In this document: piece after piece, positions 1-7,223 of the stretch
Numbering within the stretch: the stretch's first letter is position 1
Layout: every line of letters starts with the position of its first letter
NCBI GenBank assembly: GCA_002428325.1
Contig: DIVR01000036.1
Span: forward strand, 1-28,205
Direction: 5' to 3'
Length of the DNA stretch: 28,205 nucleotides
Origin: a bacterium UBP4_UBA6127
GTDB lineage: Bacteria > UBP4 > UBA4092
Notes under the pieces: model-generated
What the model saw: only the letters and a program-made list of their open reading frames with translations
What the model was told of the DNA's origin: nothing
Database searches by the model: none
Program-made: the position numbers and the translations under genes

Positions 1-906
1 CAAAGATTGACTCAGAACCAATATTACTTTGATGGGAATAATGTCATCCAGGAAAGGGAAATCTATCAGGGAGCCACGGTCTCCAATACCTATTACCATA
101 GCCTGCCTTCTTCCCTGAACCGGGTCATCAGTATCCGTAAAGGCGGCATTGATTATTGGTACCATACCGACCCCATCGGGAATGTGCTGTTTATCTCTGA
201 TTCCACGGGTAGTATTATTGCCACTTACAATCAGGAAGCCTTTGGGAATATAATATCTTCCACCGGGTATGCGGATAATGACCTCCATCTCCATGAAAGA
301 GGCCAGGAGGATGGATATATCGACCTGTATTATTTTGGCGCCCGGTGGTATGACCCGGAGTTGGGACGATGGCTTTCCCCTGAACCCCTGGGACTGGATG
401 GGCCGAATCTTTATCATTTTAACTTCAATGACCCGGTCAATGGGGTAGATGTGAATGGGTTGTGGTTCAAAGAACATATTGTTGATCCCATAACTCAAGT
501 TATATATGATTCTTTTGGTGGTGATATAATTGCCAATAAAGCTGCGGCCCAAAACGCCATAGATGATGTTTTGAATCCTGAGTATAAAGATAAATTATTT
601 AATATAGATGAGTTATCTGCATTAAGTGGGCTTGAAGTTTGTGGTGTTGCAAGCTATGAAGCAGTAAGTGAATTGCATCATTTATTGCCAAGAGAATTTA
701 AGTGGTATTTTGATGAAGCTGGTATGAATATAGAAGATTATGTTATAAGAATTCCAAGAGGGCTGCATAGATTAAAAAAATTTAATGGATTACATACTGG
801 TTCCAATAATTGGAATAAGCAATGGAGACAATTTATTAAAGATAACAAGGTTCCCAAAAAAGAAAAAATTCTAAATCAATTAGATGAAATGTTAAGAAAT
901 TTATGA
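1..906 (+). CDS. RHS-repeat protein, 3' end, with SitA6/DUF2380-like HH nuclease tip (5' partial)
   Basis: The frame is open to the left edge, so this is the C-terminal end of a larger gene and the TTG at 7 is not a true start. Residues (counted from 7) about 45-151 are the RHS-repeat-associated core: DPIGNV, YYFGARWYDPELGRWLSPEP at 108-127, then NDPVNGVDVNGL. After residue 152 the sequence becomes clearly AT-rich and a tip domain begins. Near the end it has ELHHLLP (H224, H225), DYVIRIP, H254, H263 and a WNKQWRQFI stretch. I recognise this layout as the SitA6/TIGR02269 (DUF2380) toxin group, related to the HH/AHH nuclease-like toxins. Known RHS proteins release such tips as effectors in contact-dependent competition. 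The gene ends 7 bases before a run of SitI6-like immunity genes, which supports the toxin call. RHS core is certain; nuclease activity of the tip is inferred. Confidence 0.9.
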   Translation, partial: QRLTQNQYYFDGNNVIQEREIYQGATVSNTYYHSLPSSLNRVISIRKGGIDYWYHTDPIGNVLFISDSTGSIIATYNQEAFGNIISSTGYADNDLHLHERGQEDGYIDLYYFGARWYDPELGRWLSPEPLGLDGPNLYHFNFNDPVNGVDVNGLWFKEHIVDPITQVIYDSFGGDIIANKAAAQNAIDDVLNPEYKDKLFNIDELSALSGLEVCGVASYEAVSELHHLLPREFKWYFDEAGMNIEDYVIRIPRGLHRLKKFNGLHTGSNNWNKQWRQFIKDNKVPKKEKILNQLDEMLRNL

Positions 907-913
907 GGATACT

Positions 914-1600
914 ATGAACATATATCTACTTTCTTCACCCGAATCGACCTATGGAAGTGCATGGTATGTTGATAAAGAAGTAATAGGGCAGACCATCAGG
1001 TGTTCTGTGAATCCTAATCATATTCATGGAGGAAAGAGACAATCTGACTTAAGTATTCTCCTGACCGCTAGAATAATTAAGAGTTTTATCTGGACATGGT
1101 ATTCAGATTGTATTTTGCCCGAAGAAACTTACCAATGGTTCCTTGATATGAAGTTCACGGGGTTCACAGTCAGGCCAGTAAAAGCCAGGATGAAAAAAAA
1201 CCCGCCTGAACCCGTCATAATACCCCCTTTATGGGAATTGGTCTTGACAGGATGGGGAGGAATCGCACCTGAAAACAGTGGTATTAAATTAGATGAATAT
1301 TGCCCCTATTGTAAAAGTGTTTCATATACAGGTTTTCATAATCCAACCACACTGTTTGATGAAAAGCAGTGGGATGGCAGTGATATCTTTATGATCTGGC
1401 CTTTACCTAATTATATTTTTGTCACGGAAAGAGTTGCTGAAACTATAATAAAAAAGAAAATGACAGGATGTCGGGTTATTCCATTGAAAGATGTGAGAAC
1501 AGCTGATTCGCTGGGGCCAGGCTTGTTGTCATATTATATGACTGAAGAAAGAATCCGGGAATTAAATCTACCCGATGATTTCAGAGAAAATTTGGTATAG
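914..1600 (+). CDS. Divergent double-CXXC (SitI6-like) immunity protein, first of three
   Basis: 228 aa, beginning 7 bases after the RHS stop, with a GAGGA ribosome site overlapping that stop. The C-terminal half has C130-P-Y-C133, a GSDIF motif and an FVTERVAETI segment that match the second half of its two downstream neighbours, so it belongs to the Myxococcus-type double-CXXC family (SitI6/TIGR02264), known as the partners of SitA6-type toxins. It lacks the first CXXC; instead the N-terminal half shows C30, H36 and H38, which might supply metal ligands. Its position makes it the most likely cognate immunity protein for the toxin tip. No signal peptide or membrane segment is visible, so it should act in the cytoplasm. 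Family is well supported; cognate pairing is inferred. Confidence 0.8.
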   Translation: MNIYLLSSPESTYGSAWYVDKEVIGQTIRCSVNPNHIHGGKRQSDLSILLTARIIKSFIWTWYSDCILPEETYQWFLDMKFTGFTVRPVKARMKKNPPEPVIIPPLWELVLTGWGGIAPENSGIKLDEYCPYCKSVSYTGFHNPTTLFDEKQWDGSDIFMIWPLPNYIFVTERVAETIIKKKMTGCRVIPLKDVRTADSLGPGLLSYYMTEERIRELNLPDDFRENLV

Positions 1601-1611
1601 CTAAAAGATTT

Positions 1612-2295
1612 ATGTTATTCTTTGGTAACTATATTTCCATAAAATATTATCTTCTAAAACCTTATAAGAATCAATTATTCAGCAGAATCTATGCGACGGC
1701 ATCAAATGTGGAACCTTACCAGATGGAGCCACCTGATTATTGTCTGGTGTGCCATAGACCAGTCAGTCCAATGAAAACTATTCCTCCGTATCAGATAGCA
1801 ATCAATTCTGCAAATCCCAAAAGAATAGGAGATTTCATATTTGGGACTGGAGAGGGTTTATTTATATCCGAAAAAGTGTATAACCTTTTTATGCGGGAGA
1901 ATATAAAAGATATCCGTATAGACGACAGGGTGAATATTGTTAAGATGGGTAGAATAAGGGTTGATCAAGCCAAGCTAACTCCTCCTAAATACTTCGCATG
2001 TAGTGTAAAAAAAGGAGGGGGAAAAATAGATGTAACTAAATCTCAATATAAGTATATAAAAGAGCCCCAATGCCCATATTGTCAGGCAGCTATTATGGAA
2101 AGCTGTATAGGACAATATATTGATGAAGGGACTTGGAAAGGTGATGATATATTCTATCCTCTATTCGGTGAAGGTATTTTTATTACCGAACGGCTGAAGA
2201 AGCTACTGGAAGAACATAATATAACCGGATATACTGCTTTTCCTGGCGAAAATTGGTGGTATCGGGATCCCGGCTATTGGCCAAGACTACCATAA
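1612..2295 (+). CDS. Double-CXXC (SitI6-like) immunity protein, second copy
   Basis: 227 aa with both cysteine knuckles, C44-L-V-C47 and C154-P-Y-C157. Each is followed by the same internal repeat pattern: a GDFIF or GDDIF motif, then GLFISEKV or GIFITERL. The two-fold internal repeat with a CXXC in each half defines the SitI6/TIGR02264 double-CXXC family. It is a paralogue of the gene at 2309 (shared KPY/KPF start, IPPYxI, tail ending near WW). The start is uncertain: the ATG at 1612 has only a weak upstream purine run and adds about 10 residues before the YYLLKPY segment that aligns with the start of the next paralogue. It lies 11 bases after the previous stop, consistent with co-transcription. 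Likely a second or orphan immunity protein. Confidence 0.85.
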   Translation: MLFFGNYISIKYYLLKPYKNQLFSRIYATASNVEPYQMEPPDYCLVCHRPVSPMKTIPPYQIAINSANPKRIGDFIFGTGEGLFISEKVYNLFMRENIKDIRIDDRVNIVKMGRIRVDQAKLTPPKYFACSVKKGGGKIDVTKSQYKYIKEPQCPYCQAAIMESCIGQYIDEGTWKGDDIFYPLFGEGIFITERLKKLLEEHNITGYTAFPGENWWYRDPGYWPRLP

Positions 2296-2308
2296 TGGGT
2301 GAGATAAA

Positions 2309-2956
2309 ATGAATTTCTATGTATTAAAGCCTTTTGATAATATGGTTGGATGGAAAAGCCATTTTTATTACGCTTCTATTGAGGAACCAATTCTATATGG
2401 TTCCCATGAGATTTGTCCGAATTGTTCTGGACCAGTAACACCTCGGAAACTAATTCCACCATACTATATCAGCTTGGAAAGTAATAATCCTAACCTTGCA
2501 AGAGCTGGAGATTTTCTTTTTACTGAGAATAAATCTTTTTTCATATCTGAAAATATGAAAAACATTATCCAGTCTGAGCAAATAAAAGGATTAGAAATTG
2601 AATCAAGTCCTGCCCACATAAAAACCGTAGCAAGGATTCCACTGGAAGAATATGTAGAGTCAAAATTTAATCAATATTATTATGCCCAAATACACTATGG
2701 AGGAGGAAGTATCGATATAGAGAAATCGGGATATGAATATTGGGAAAAGCCTGAATGCGAATTGTGTCAGGTGAGTGTTTTGATTCGCGCAAAAGGACAA
2801 ATCCTCAGAGATGGATCATGGGAGGGATCAGATATCTTCTATCCCAGAGGAGGGTTAGTTCCTTTGGTTACTGAAAAATTCATAAATATTATGAAAAACA
2901 ATATGATAACCAATTGTTCGTTTTATCCTGCTGAAACATGGTGGAAAAATGAGTGA
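2309..2956 (+). CDS. Double-CXXC (SitI6-like) immunity protein, third copy
   Basis: 215 aa with C36-P-N-C39 and C150-E-L-C153. The first half has IPPYYISLES, GDFLF and FFISENM; the second has GSWEGSDIFYP and LVTEKF. It is a clear paralogue of the gene at 1612 and of the C-terminal half of the gene at 914. Its ATG is preceded by a GGTGAG site at good spacing and lies 13 bases after the previous stop, so all three immunity genes probably form one transcript with the RHS gene. Multiple diverged immunity copies behind one toxin are typical of polymorphic-toxin loci, where extra copies can protect against toxins of neighbouring strains. That protective role is inferred. Confidence 0.85.
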   Translation: MNFYVLKPFDNMVGWKSHFYYASIEEPILYGSHEICPNCSGPVTPRKLIPPYYISLESNNPNLARAGDFLFTENKSFFISENMKNIIQSEQIKGLEIESSPAHIKTVARIPLEEYVESKFNQYYYAQIHYGGGSIDIEKSGYEYWEKPECELCQVSVLIRAKGQILRDGSWEGSDIFYPRGGLVPLVTEKFINIMKNNMITNCSFYPAETWWKNE

Positions 2957-2995
2957 TTGGTATACCCAAGAATGTATCAATGGTATGGGAAGATT

Positions 2996-3085
2996 ATGAC
3001 TATGTAAAGACTTTCTTCTCCAGAATAGCCCTGTGGAAGTGTAAGTAATACCGATAAAGAAGTAATAGGGTGGAACCTAGGGTAT
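2996..3085 (+). pseudogene. 5' remnant of a fourth double-CXXC immunity gene
   Basis: This stretch aligns with the first ~90 bases of the immunity gene at 914. Shared blocks in the same order are actttcttc, tggaagtg and the 17-base string gataaagaagtaatagg. The remnant has an in-frame stop right after the ATG-like position and several small indels, so it cannot encode the protein. The rest of the gene is missing; the sequence passes into a remnant of a different gene at about 3112. I take it as the decayed leftover of an older immunity cassette. Confidence 0.7.
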
Positions 3086-3111
3086 CCGATGGAAGCAAGA
3101 CCTACTTTTTA

Positions 3112-3221
3112 AACAATTCTTATCCTGAGTAGGAGAATGATTATCAATAGCATAAAGATTGGCATGAATTATGGACCCGATATGCATTTCCTTATGACTT
3201 TATAAGGGCTGTCAAGAGAAT
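3112..3221 (+). pseudogene. 3' remnant of a copy of the 214-aa gene
   Basis: About 110 bases that align with the 3' end of the intact gene at 3324-3968. Shared blocks include aaagattgg, the 11-base attatggaccc and ttccttatg, followed by the common attaataagcttag sequence before the terminator. A stretch of roughly 28 bases present in the intact copy is deleted, and the frame is broken. It is the end of an upstream copy of the tandem unit described for 3222-4142. Confidence 0.7.
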
Positions 3222-3239
3222 CATTAATAAGCTTAGCAT

Positions 3240-3269
3240 GGCGATTGGGTAAAACCAATCGCCTTTTTA
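3240..3269 (+). terminator. Rho-independent terminator, first copy
   Basis: A stem GGCGATTGG pairs with CCAATCGCC around a short AT-rich loop and is followed by a T-run. It sits after the remnant genes at 2996-3221 and just upstream of the 214-aa gene, so it would close the RHS/immunity transcript. Confidence 0.85.
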
Positions 3270-3323
3270 TTTATGGTATATTAAGCCAGAGTTTATCACT
3301 ATCACTGGCAAGGGGATTTATGG

Positions 3324-3968
3324 ATGATTGAAGAATGCAAGGATAAAGAGACGATTGAATCCATCAAGAAAGCCTATTATAAGGTTTTCCGAAACAGAGA
3401 TCCTTATGATGATCCGATCAGGGAAGATATTGAATGTGTGATCCCATTGTGCCTGAGGGATGATGAAGGGCGTTATTGTTCCTTGAACGAAAAACAGTTT
3501 ATTGCTTTAAGTAAGGTGTTAACCGAAATCAATGAAACGGAACTATATGTATCTTCAGTGGAATTTGATAAGGAAATTTATGAGGTAGTTGATGAAACCG
3601 GGAATTTATATATCAAGACTATAGATGCTAAAGGTCGTACTGGAATGGTTGGGGGGAATCATTATTATAAAGTTAGCCTTCCTGAAGAATTTGAGAATTA
3701 TAATGATATTGTATGCTTAATTCATCATGCCTTTTATTCAACTAAAGGGGAATGGGGTGGGATTGTTAGTGGTGCAGATCCCTTCGCTTATTTGGGTGGA
3801 AGTTATGAGTTTATCAATCTTTTTAAAAAGCATTATCCCGAATGGGGAAAAGATATTCAGCAAATGAAAGATTGGTATAAATTATATCTTGAGACTGAAG
3901 ATGATAGTAATGATGTATTATGGACCCGATTTGTAGTTCCTTATGCCTTAAAAAAAGGCCTTATATAG
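3324..3968 (+). CDS. Hypothetical protein, putative immunity protein, unknown family
   Basis: 214 aa, soluble, acidic, without signal peptide or membrane segment. I do not recognise a family. Visible features are a charged N-terminus, a YYKVSLPEEF segment, IHHAFY, a glycine-rich EWGGIVSGADPFAYLGGSYEF stretch near residues 143-162, and an aromatic C-terminus with PEWGKDI and DWYKLYLE. The ATG at 3324 is preferred because an ATG four bases earlier hits a stop at once; a GGGGA site lies at suitable spacing. It is enclosed by two copies of the same terminator and flanked by decayed copies of itself. Tandem amplification, AT-rich composition and position behind an RHS toxin suggest an orphan immunity gene, but this rests on context only. 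Confidence 0.65.
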   Translation: MIEECKDKETIESIKKAYYKVFRNRDPYDDPIREDIECVIPLCLRDDEGRYCSLNEKQFIALSKVLTEINETELYVSSVEFDKEIYEVVDETGNLYIKTIDAKGRTGMVGGNHYYKVSLPEEFENYNDIVCLIHHAFYSTKGEWGGIVSGADPFAYLGGSYEFINLFKKHYPEWGKDIQQMKDWYKLYLETEDDSNDVLWTRFVVPYALKKGLI

Positions 3969-3989
3969 AATTATTAATAAGCTTAGAAA

Positions 3990-4022
3990 GGCGATTGGGT
4001 AAAACCAATCGCCCTTTTTTTT
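3990..4022 (+). terminator. Rho-independent terminator, second copy
   Basis: The same GGCGATTGG/CCAATCGCC stem as at 3240, followed by a longer T-run, 20 bases after the stop of the 214-aa gene. It is part of the 750-bp tandem unit. Confidence 0.9.
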
Positions 4023-4073
4023 ATGGTATATTAAGCCAGAGTTTATCACTATCACTGGGAAGGGGATTTATGG

Positions 4074-4142
4074 ATGATTGAAGAATGCAAAGATAAAGAG
4101 ACTATTGAAGCCATCAAGAAAGTCTATTATAAGGGTTTTTAG
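4074..4142 (+). pseudogene. 5' remnant of a third copy of the 214-aa gene
   Basis: The ATG at 4074 lies exactly 750 bases after the intact gene's start, with the same ribosome site. It encodes 22 residues nearly identical to the intact N-terminus (with E12A13 and K16V17 variants) and stops at TAG 4140-4142 through a small insertion near the position where homology ends. The rest of the gene is absent. Confidence 0.75.
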
Positions 4143-4233
4143 AAACCAGAAGAAATATAACAAACACGAAGATATCTAAATCTATTTTTAAATAAAATTA
4201 GAAAAAATGTTTTGAATTAAAGGAATTTCACAG

Positions 4234-4617
4234 ATGCATAAAATACTTTTATTATTTTTTGTAATAGCTTTTCTATTAATTGAAGCATTAATGCCAATAA
4301 ATCTGGTCAACAACATGACTAATAGGGAATTCTTTATAGAAACCTTCTTCCTATTTATTGGGATTCTTGTATCTATAAATATGGCTATAAATTTATGGAA
4401 TAAAGAAGAGCGAATAGGAGCTATCAGTTTTTGGATTGGATTTATTGTTATAGGTTGGCCTGCTTATATCAATGGGGTCCATATGTGTCCAGGTTTGTAC
4501 TTATTGTATAAAGTTTATAGCTTCTTTCTTATCAGTATTTCTTTGGGATGTTTATTCTATTTATTCTCGTTGGTTTGTTTATTTTTAATAAAGAAAATAA
4601 AAGAATTAATAAAGTGA
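4234..4617 (+). CDS. Hypothetical small membrane protein
   Basis: 127 aa, very hydrophobic, with about four predicted membrane segments (roughly residues 4-25, 36-53, 63-80 and 92-118) and a lysine-rich cytoplasmic tail. No family recognised. It is strongly AT-rich like the surrounding toxin/immunity debris, and sits between a truncated gene remnant and an RHS-body fragment. A weak AAAGGA site lies upstream of the ATG. Membrane-embedded immunity proteins occur in polymorphic-toxin loci, so that role is possible, but nothing in the sequence proves it. Confidence 0.55.
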   Translation: MHKILLLFFVIAFLLIEALMPINLVNNMTNREFFIETFFLFIGILVSINMAINLWNKEERIGAISFWIGFIVIGWPAYINGVHMCPGLYLLYKVYSFFLISISLGCLFYLFSLVCLFLIKKIKELIK

Positions 4618-4640
4618 ATTGGATAACCTACTGAATTTTA

Positions 4641-4974
4641 GATGGCATTTCCACAACAGATACCAGTATTAATTATCCTTATGTGGAAATGGGCCAGACT
4701 CTCTCATTGGGAGTCTTCGGGCTGGAAAGAGGTCCTGGCCAAACAGTATCCTTCCAATATCCCCACCGGAAAGGTAGGGTTGGGCAGCGGATTTGCCCAT
4801 GTGTATTTTGATGATTTCCTTCTGAATAATGGGAAGACTGTCCTGCAAAGGATGGATTATACCTATGACAAGGAGGGAAAACGGACCCAGTCGAAGGATA
4901 AGGACAATAATACCGTAAAAAGAAAATATCATGTGAAGAAAAAAGAAATTAAAAAGCTAAACAGGATTGGATAA
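4641..4974 (+). pseudogene. Frameshifted fragment of RHS-repeat body
   Basis: Two frames each carry protein-like sequence. The frame starting at 4641 gives a stretch ending in GLERGPGQTVSFQYP and then breaks near 4760. The other frame continues with GLGSGFAHVYFDDFLLNNG and an RHS/YD-type repeat, MDYTYDKEGKRTQSKDKDNN. The base composition returns to that of RHS bodies, unlike the AT-rich genes just before it. After about 4920 it decays into lysine-rich filler. I read it as a displaced, broken piece of an RHS gene, perhaps the scar of an earlier cassette exchange. The ATG at 4642 is probably not a real start. Confidence 0.6.
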
Positions 4975-5012
4975 TATACTATATTGAGATTATCAATCCC
5001 CTCCCTCCCTCT

Positions 5013-6599
5013 CTACCTCACCTTATAAATATTCACAAAAGGGACGCCATCGATTTTAACTGAATCAATCGGATAGAAATTCCGGTAGATATACCATTCA
5101 TTTCTGCCAAAGAAACCTTGTCGGCATTGGAGGATATAGAAATCGGGTGGATTTTCAGGGGAAGGTTGGAGATTGATATCCTCCCGGAGCCGTCCATGGT
5201 CTTGGTACCATTTCAAGACTTCATCACTGAAAGAAAGAAACTGGATGGTAGAATCAGGGGGGAGTTTTTGGTTGAGCTTGTCCAGGAATTGAGGATTAAT
5301 AGCATCACACCAGTAAGTGGTTTCCATTCCTTTTTGAAAGGCTCCGGAGACCCCGCCCATCAGGGAATTATAATAGGAGAGTTCATAAGGATGGCAATGA
5401 AGGATGCCCATCCCCGAAGGCAGAAGCAGAATTACCATTAAGACGGCTTCCAAAGCGGGGATTTTCTGAGTCCAGGGATATTCCCTGAGCCAGAGCAAGA
5501 TTTTCTCAAACCCCAATCCTGCCAGGATGGCCAGAAAAGGGAATGCGGATAAAAACAATCGGACCCCATCATACCGGGGAGTCCCCGGCATGGATTGGAA
5601 CACAATCGGAAAGAGGGCCATCAGGAGGACTAATGACTTCCGGGCAGCTTCCTCTGATTTATCCCTTTTAACTATCAGCCTGCCCAGAGAATCTCCACCT
5701 CCCAGAAAAATCAAAACCAGAATCGCCAGGGGAATGGTTCCCAGCACATAGACCCAGGGGTAATGCCAGGGGGAAGGAATCAAGGTATATTGTTTCCCCA
5801 GATAATAGACGGTGGTGAATTTATGCCCGGTATAGAATTGCAGATATTCGAAAAACCTGGCCAGGGTCTTATTCCAAAGCCAGGGCCAGGAGAGAAGAAA
5901 GATGACCGGAGAGATAAACATCAGGCAGACGATATTCCGGCTCCATTTTTCCCGATGATAATAATGGGCCCAGAATATTAATGGGATAGGCAGAAACAAG
6001 GCATTGATTTTGGTTGCCAGGGCCAGCCCCCAAACCACTCCCAATCCAACACTCCATTTCCAGTCAAATAATCCTTTGTAGAAACAATAGACAGTGAAAA
6101 AAGCCATCACCATCATGGGGATATCGGTAGTGGCAAAATGAGCCTGAGCAAAGAGCCTCGGCATTCCCAAAAGGGCCAAGGCCGAAAATAAGGCGACCCT
6201 GGGCTTAAACCAGTTCACCATGGCTCCATATAAACATCCGATAAACACCGAGAAAAAAGTAATGGATCCTAACCTGAAAGCTAGTTCTTCCCCCAATTTG
6301 GGTTGAAATATCCCATAAGATACAGCCGCCAGCACTTTGGAAAAAGAAGGATGTTCACTGATTGAGGACCAATACATATTGATGGAATCAGGGGTTAGAG
6401 CCATACTGGGGTGAGTGAAAAGGAGTTTTATCCAGTTCAGGGCCCATAACATAGGGGTAAAATTATAGGGTTCATCCCAGGCCAGGCCATAATGCCCCTG
6501 AGTCAGGACCAATAAGAGGAAGCTTAATAAAAACAATAAAGCAGCCGGGTTTTTCTTCTCCCTGAAGATGGCTTTCAATGAGTCCAATCGGGTATCCAT
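5013..6599 (-). CDS. GT39/PMT-like membrane glycosyltransferase
   Basis: 528 aa with roughly ten hydrophobic segments from residue 20 to about 400 and a soluble C-terminal part. The first outer loop after membrane segment 1 has the acidic pair W-D42-E43-P, the position of the catalytic acid in protein O-mannosyltransferase/ArnT-like (GT39, GT-C fold) enzymes; further family-like features are HPSFSK and ATTDIPM. Such enzymes use a polyprenyl-phosphate sugar donor at the outer face of the inner membrane to glycosylate lipid or protein. The acceptor is unknown. The start has no ribosome site, and a TACTAT -10-like box lies about 7 bases upstream, so the mRNA may be leaderless. It is divergent from the gene at 6686. 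Confidence 0.8.
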   Translation of the reverse strand: MDTRLDSLKAIFREKKNPAALLFLLSFLLLVLTQGHYGLAWDEPYNFTPMLWALNWIKLLFTHPSMALTPDSINMYWSSISEHPSFSKVLAAVSYGIFQPKLGEELAFRLGSITFFSVFIGCLYGAMVNWFKPRVALFSALALLGMPRLFAQAHFATTDIPMMVMAFFTVYCFYKGLFDWKWSVGLGVVWGLALATKINALFLPIPLIFWAHYYHREKWSRNIVCLMFISPVIFLLSWPWLWNKTLARFFEYLQFYTGHKFTTVYYLGKQYTLIPSPWHYPWVYVLGTIPLAILVLIFLGGGDSLGRLIVKRDKSEEAARKSLVLLMALFPIVFQSMPGTPRYDGVRLFLSAFPFLAILAGLGFEKILLWLREYPWTQKIPALEAVLMVILLLPSGMGILHCHPYELSYYNSLMGGVSGAFQKGMETTYWCDAINPQFLDKLNQKLPPDSTIQFLSFSDEVLKWYQDHGRLREDINLQPSPENPPDFYILQCRQGFFGRNEWYIYRNFYPIDSVKIDGVPFVNIYKVR

Positions 6600-6650
6600 G
6601 TTAAAATAGTATTATGAATAAAGGGTTTTGAATATCAGGCCCCAGATAAT

Positions 6651-6679
6651 TTGCAACCTTATCCTGAGAATTCTATTTA
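6651..6679 (+). promoter_or_regulatory. Putative sigma-70-like promoter
   Basis: TTGCAA (6651-6656), 17-base spacer, TATTTA (6674-6679). The predicted transcription start falls at or next to the ATG at 6686, and no ribosome site is visible between, which suggests a leaderless transcript. Confidence 0.4.
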
Positions 6680-6685
6680 AGCATT

Positions 6686-7198
6686 ATGACAGGAAAACAT
6701 TATATAGGGCAACTGGTAGTATTTATTGTCATCGGAACCCTTGTCGGGTATAACCCGATGGCGGCTAAAATTATAAAAAAAATACTGCCTGTTCCCGAAA
6801 AAAGCCAGCAATATTTAGCCCGCGCCAGCGTTATCAGCCTGATTATAGCCAGTCTGTTGGTGGGAATCTATGAATGGTTCTATCCCCTGATTCCCTGGGA
6901 AGAAATCCCGGTCTGGGGATGGGTCCTGGCCGGACTGGGGTTCTGGTGGGCGGCCTGGAAGAAATTCTGGAATTTCCATCAAACCCTTGATTGGACCCAG
7001 TTTTATAATGCCGCCTGGTATTTTCTGGCCGGACTTTTGATAGCTTTGTTTGAAACCCTGGACCCCCGAGGGATGGGAAATATCTTCCTGACCCTTATTA
7101 TTGTGGGGTTGGCCGCTGTGACCCGGTTATTTTACTGGATTGAACTGCATCAGCATGCCAATGATCCCAGATTGGCGATAAAACAACCTAAACTTTAA
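6686..7198 (+). CDS. Hypothetical membrane protein
   Basis: 170 aa with about five hydrophobic segments (roughly residues 8-24, 45-65, 77-92, 108-124 and 131-151) and Trp-rich stretches such as WGWVLAGLGFWWAAW. I do not recognise a family. It is followed after 25 bases by the histidine phosphatase gene and probably shares its transcript. Codon use and GC match the normal chromosomal genes here. The start lacks a ribosome site and lies immediately downstream of a promoter-like sequence. Confidence 0.7.
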   Translation: MTGKHYIGQLVVFIVIGTLVGYNPMAAKIIKKILPVPEKSQQYLARASVISLIIASLLVGIYEWFYPLIPWEEIPVWGWVLAGLGFWWAAWKKFWNFHQTLDWTQFYNAAWYFLAGLLIALFETLDPRGMGNIFLTLIIVGLAAVTRLFYWIELHQHANDPRLAIKQPKL

Positions 7199-7223
7199 TA
7201 AATCACTCATCGGAAAAAGGATT

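Larger units (their letters stand above)
3222..4142 (+). repeat. Tandem 750-bp unit (gene plus terminator), one complete period and a partial second
   Basis: The sequence at 3222-3384 recurs at 3972-4134 at an exact offset of 750 bases with only scattered substitutions. Each copy carries the same terminator hairpin, the same ~40-base spacer with a GGGGA ribosome site, and the same ATG followed by the first ~20 codons of the 214-aa gene. Similarity decays after 3400/4150. Together with the 3' remnant at 3112-3221 this implies at least three ancestral tandem copies, of which only the middle gene is intact. Confidence 0.85.

Noticed and set aside
3000..4150. The repeated hairpins as a CRISPR array or small-RNA array
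   Set aside because: The repeats are 750 bases apart, carry coding sequence and end in T-runs, so they are terminators in duplicated gene units.
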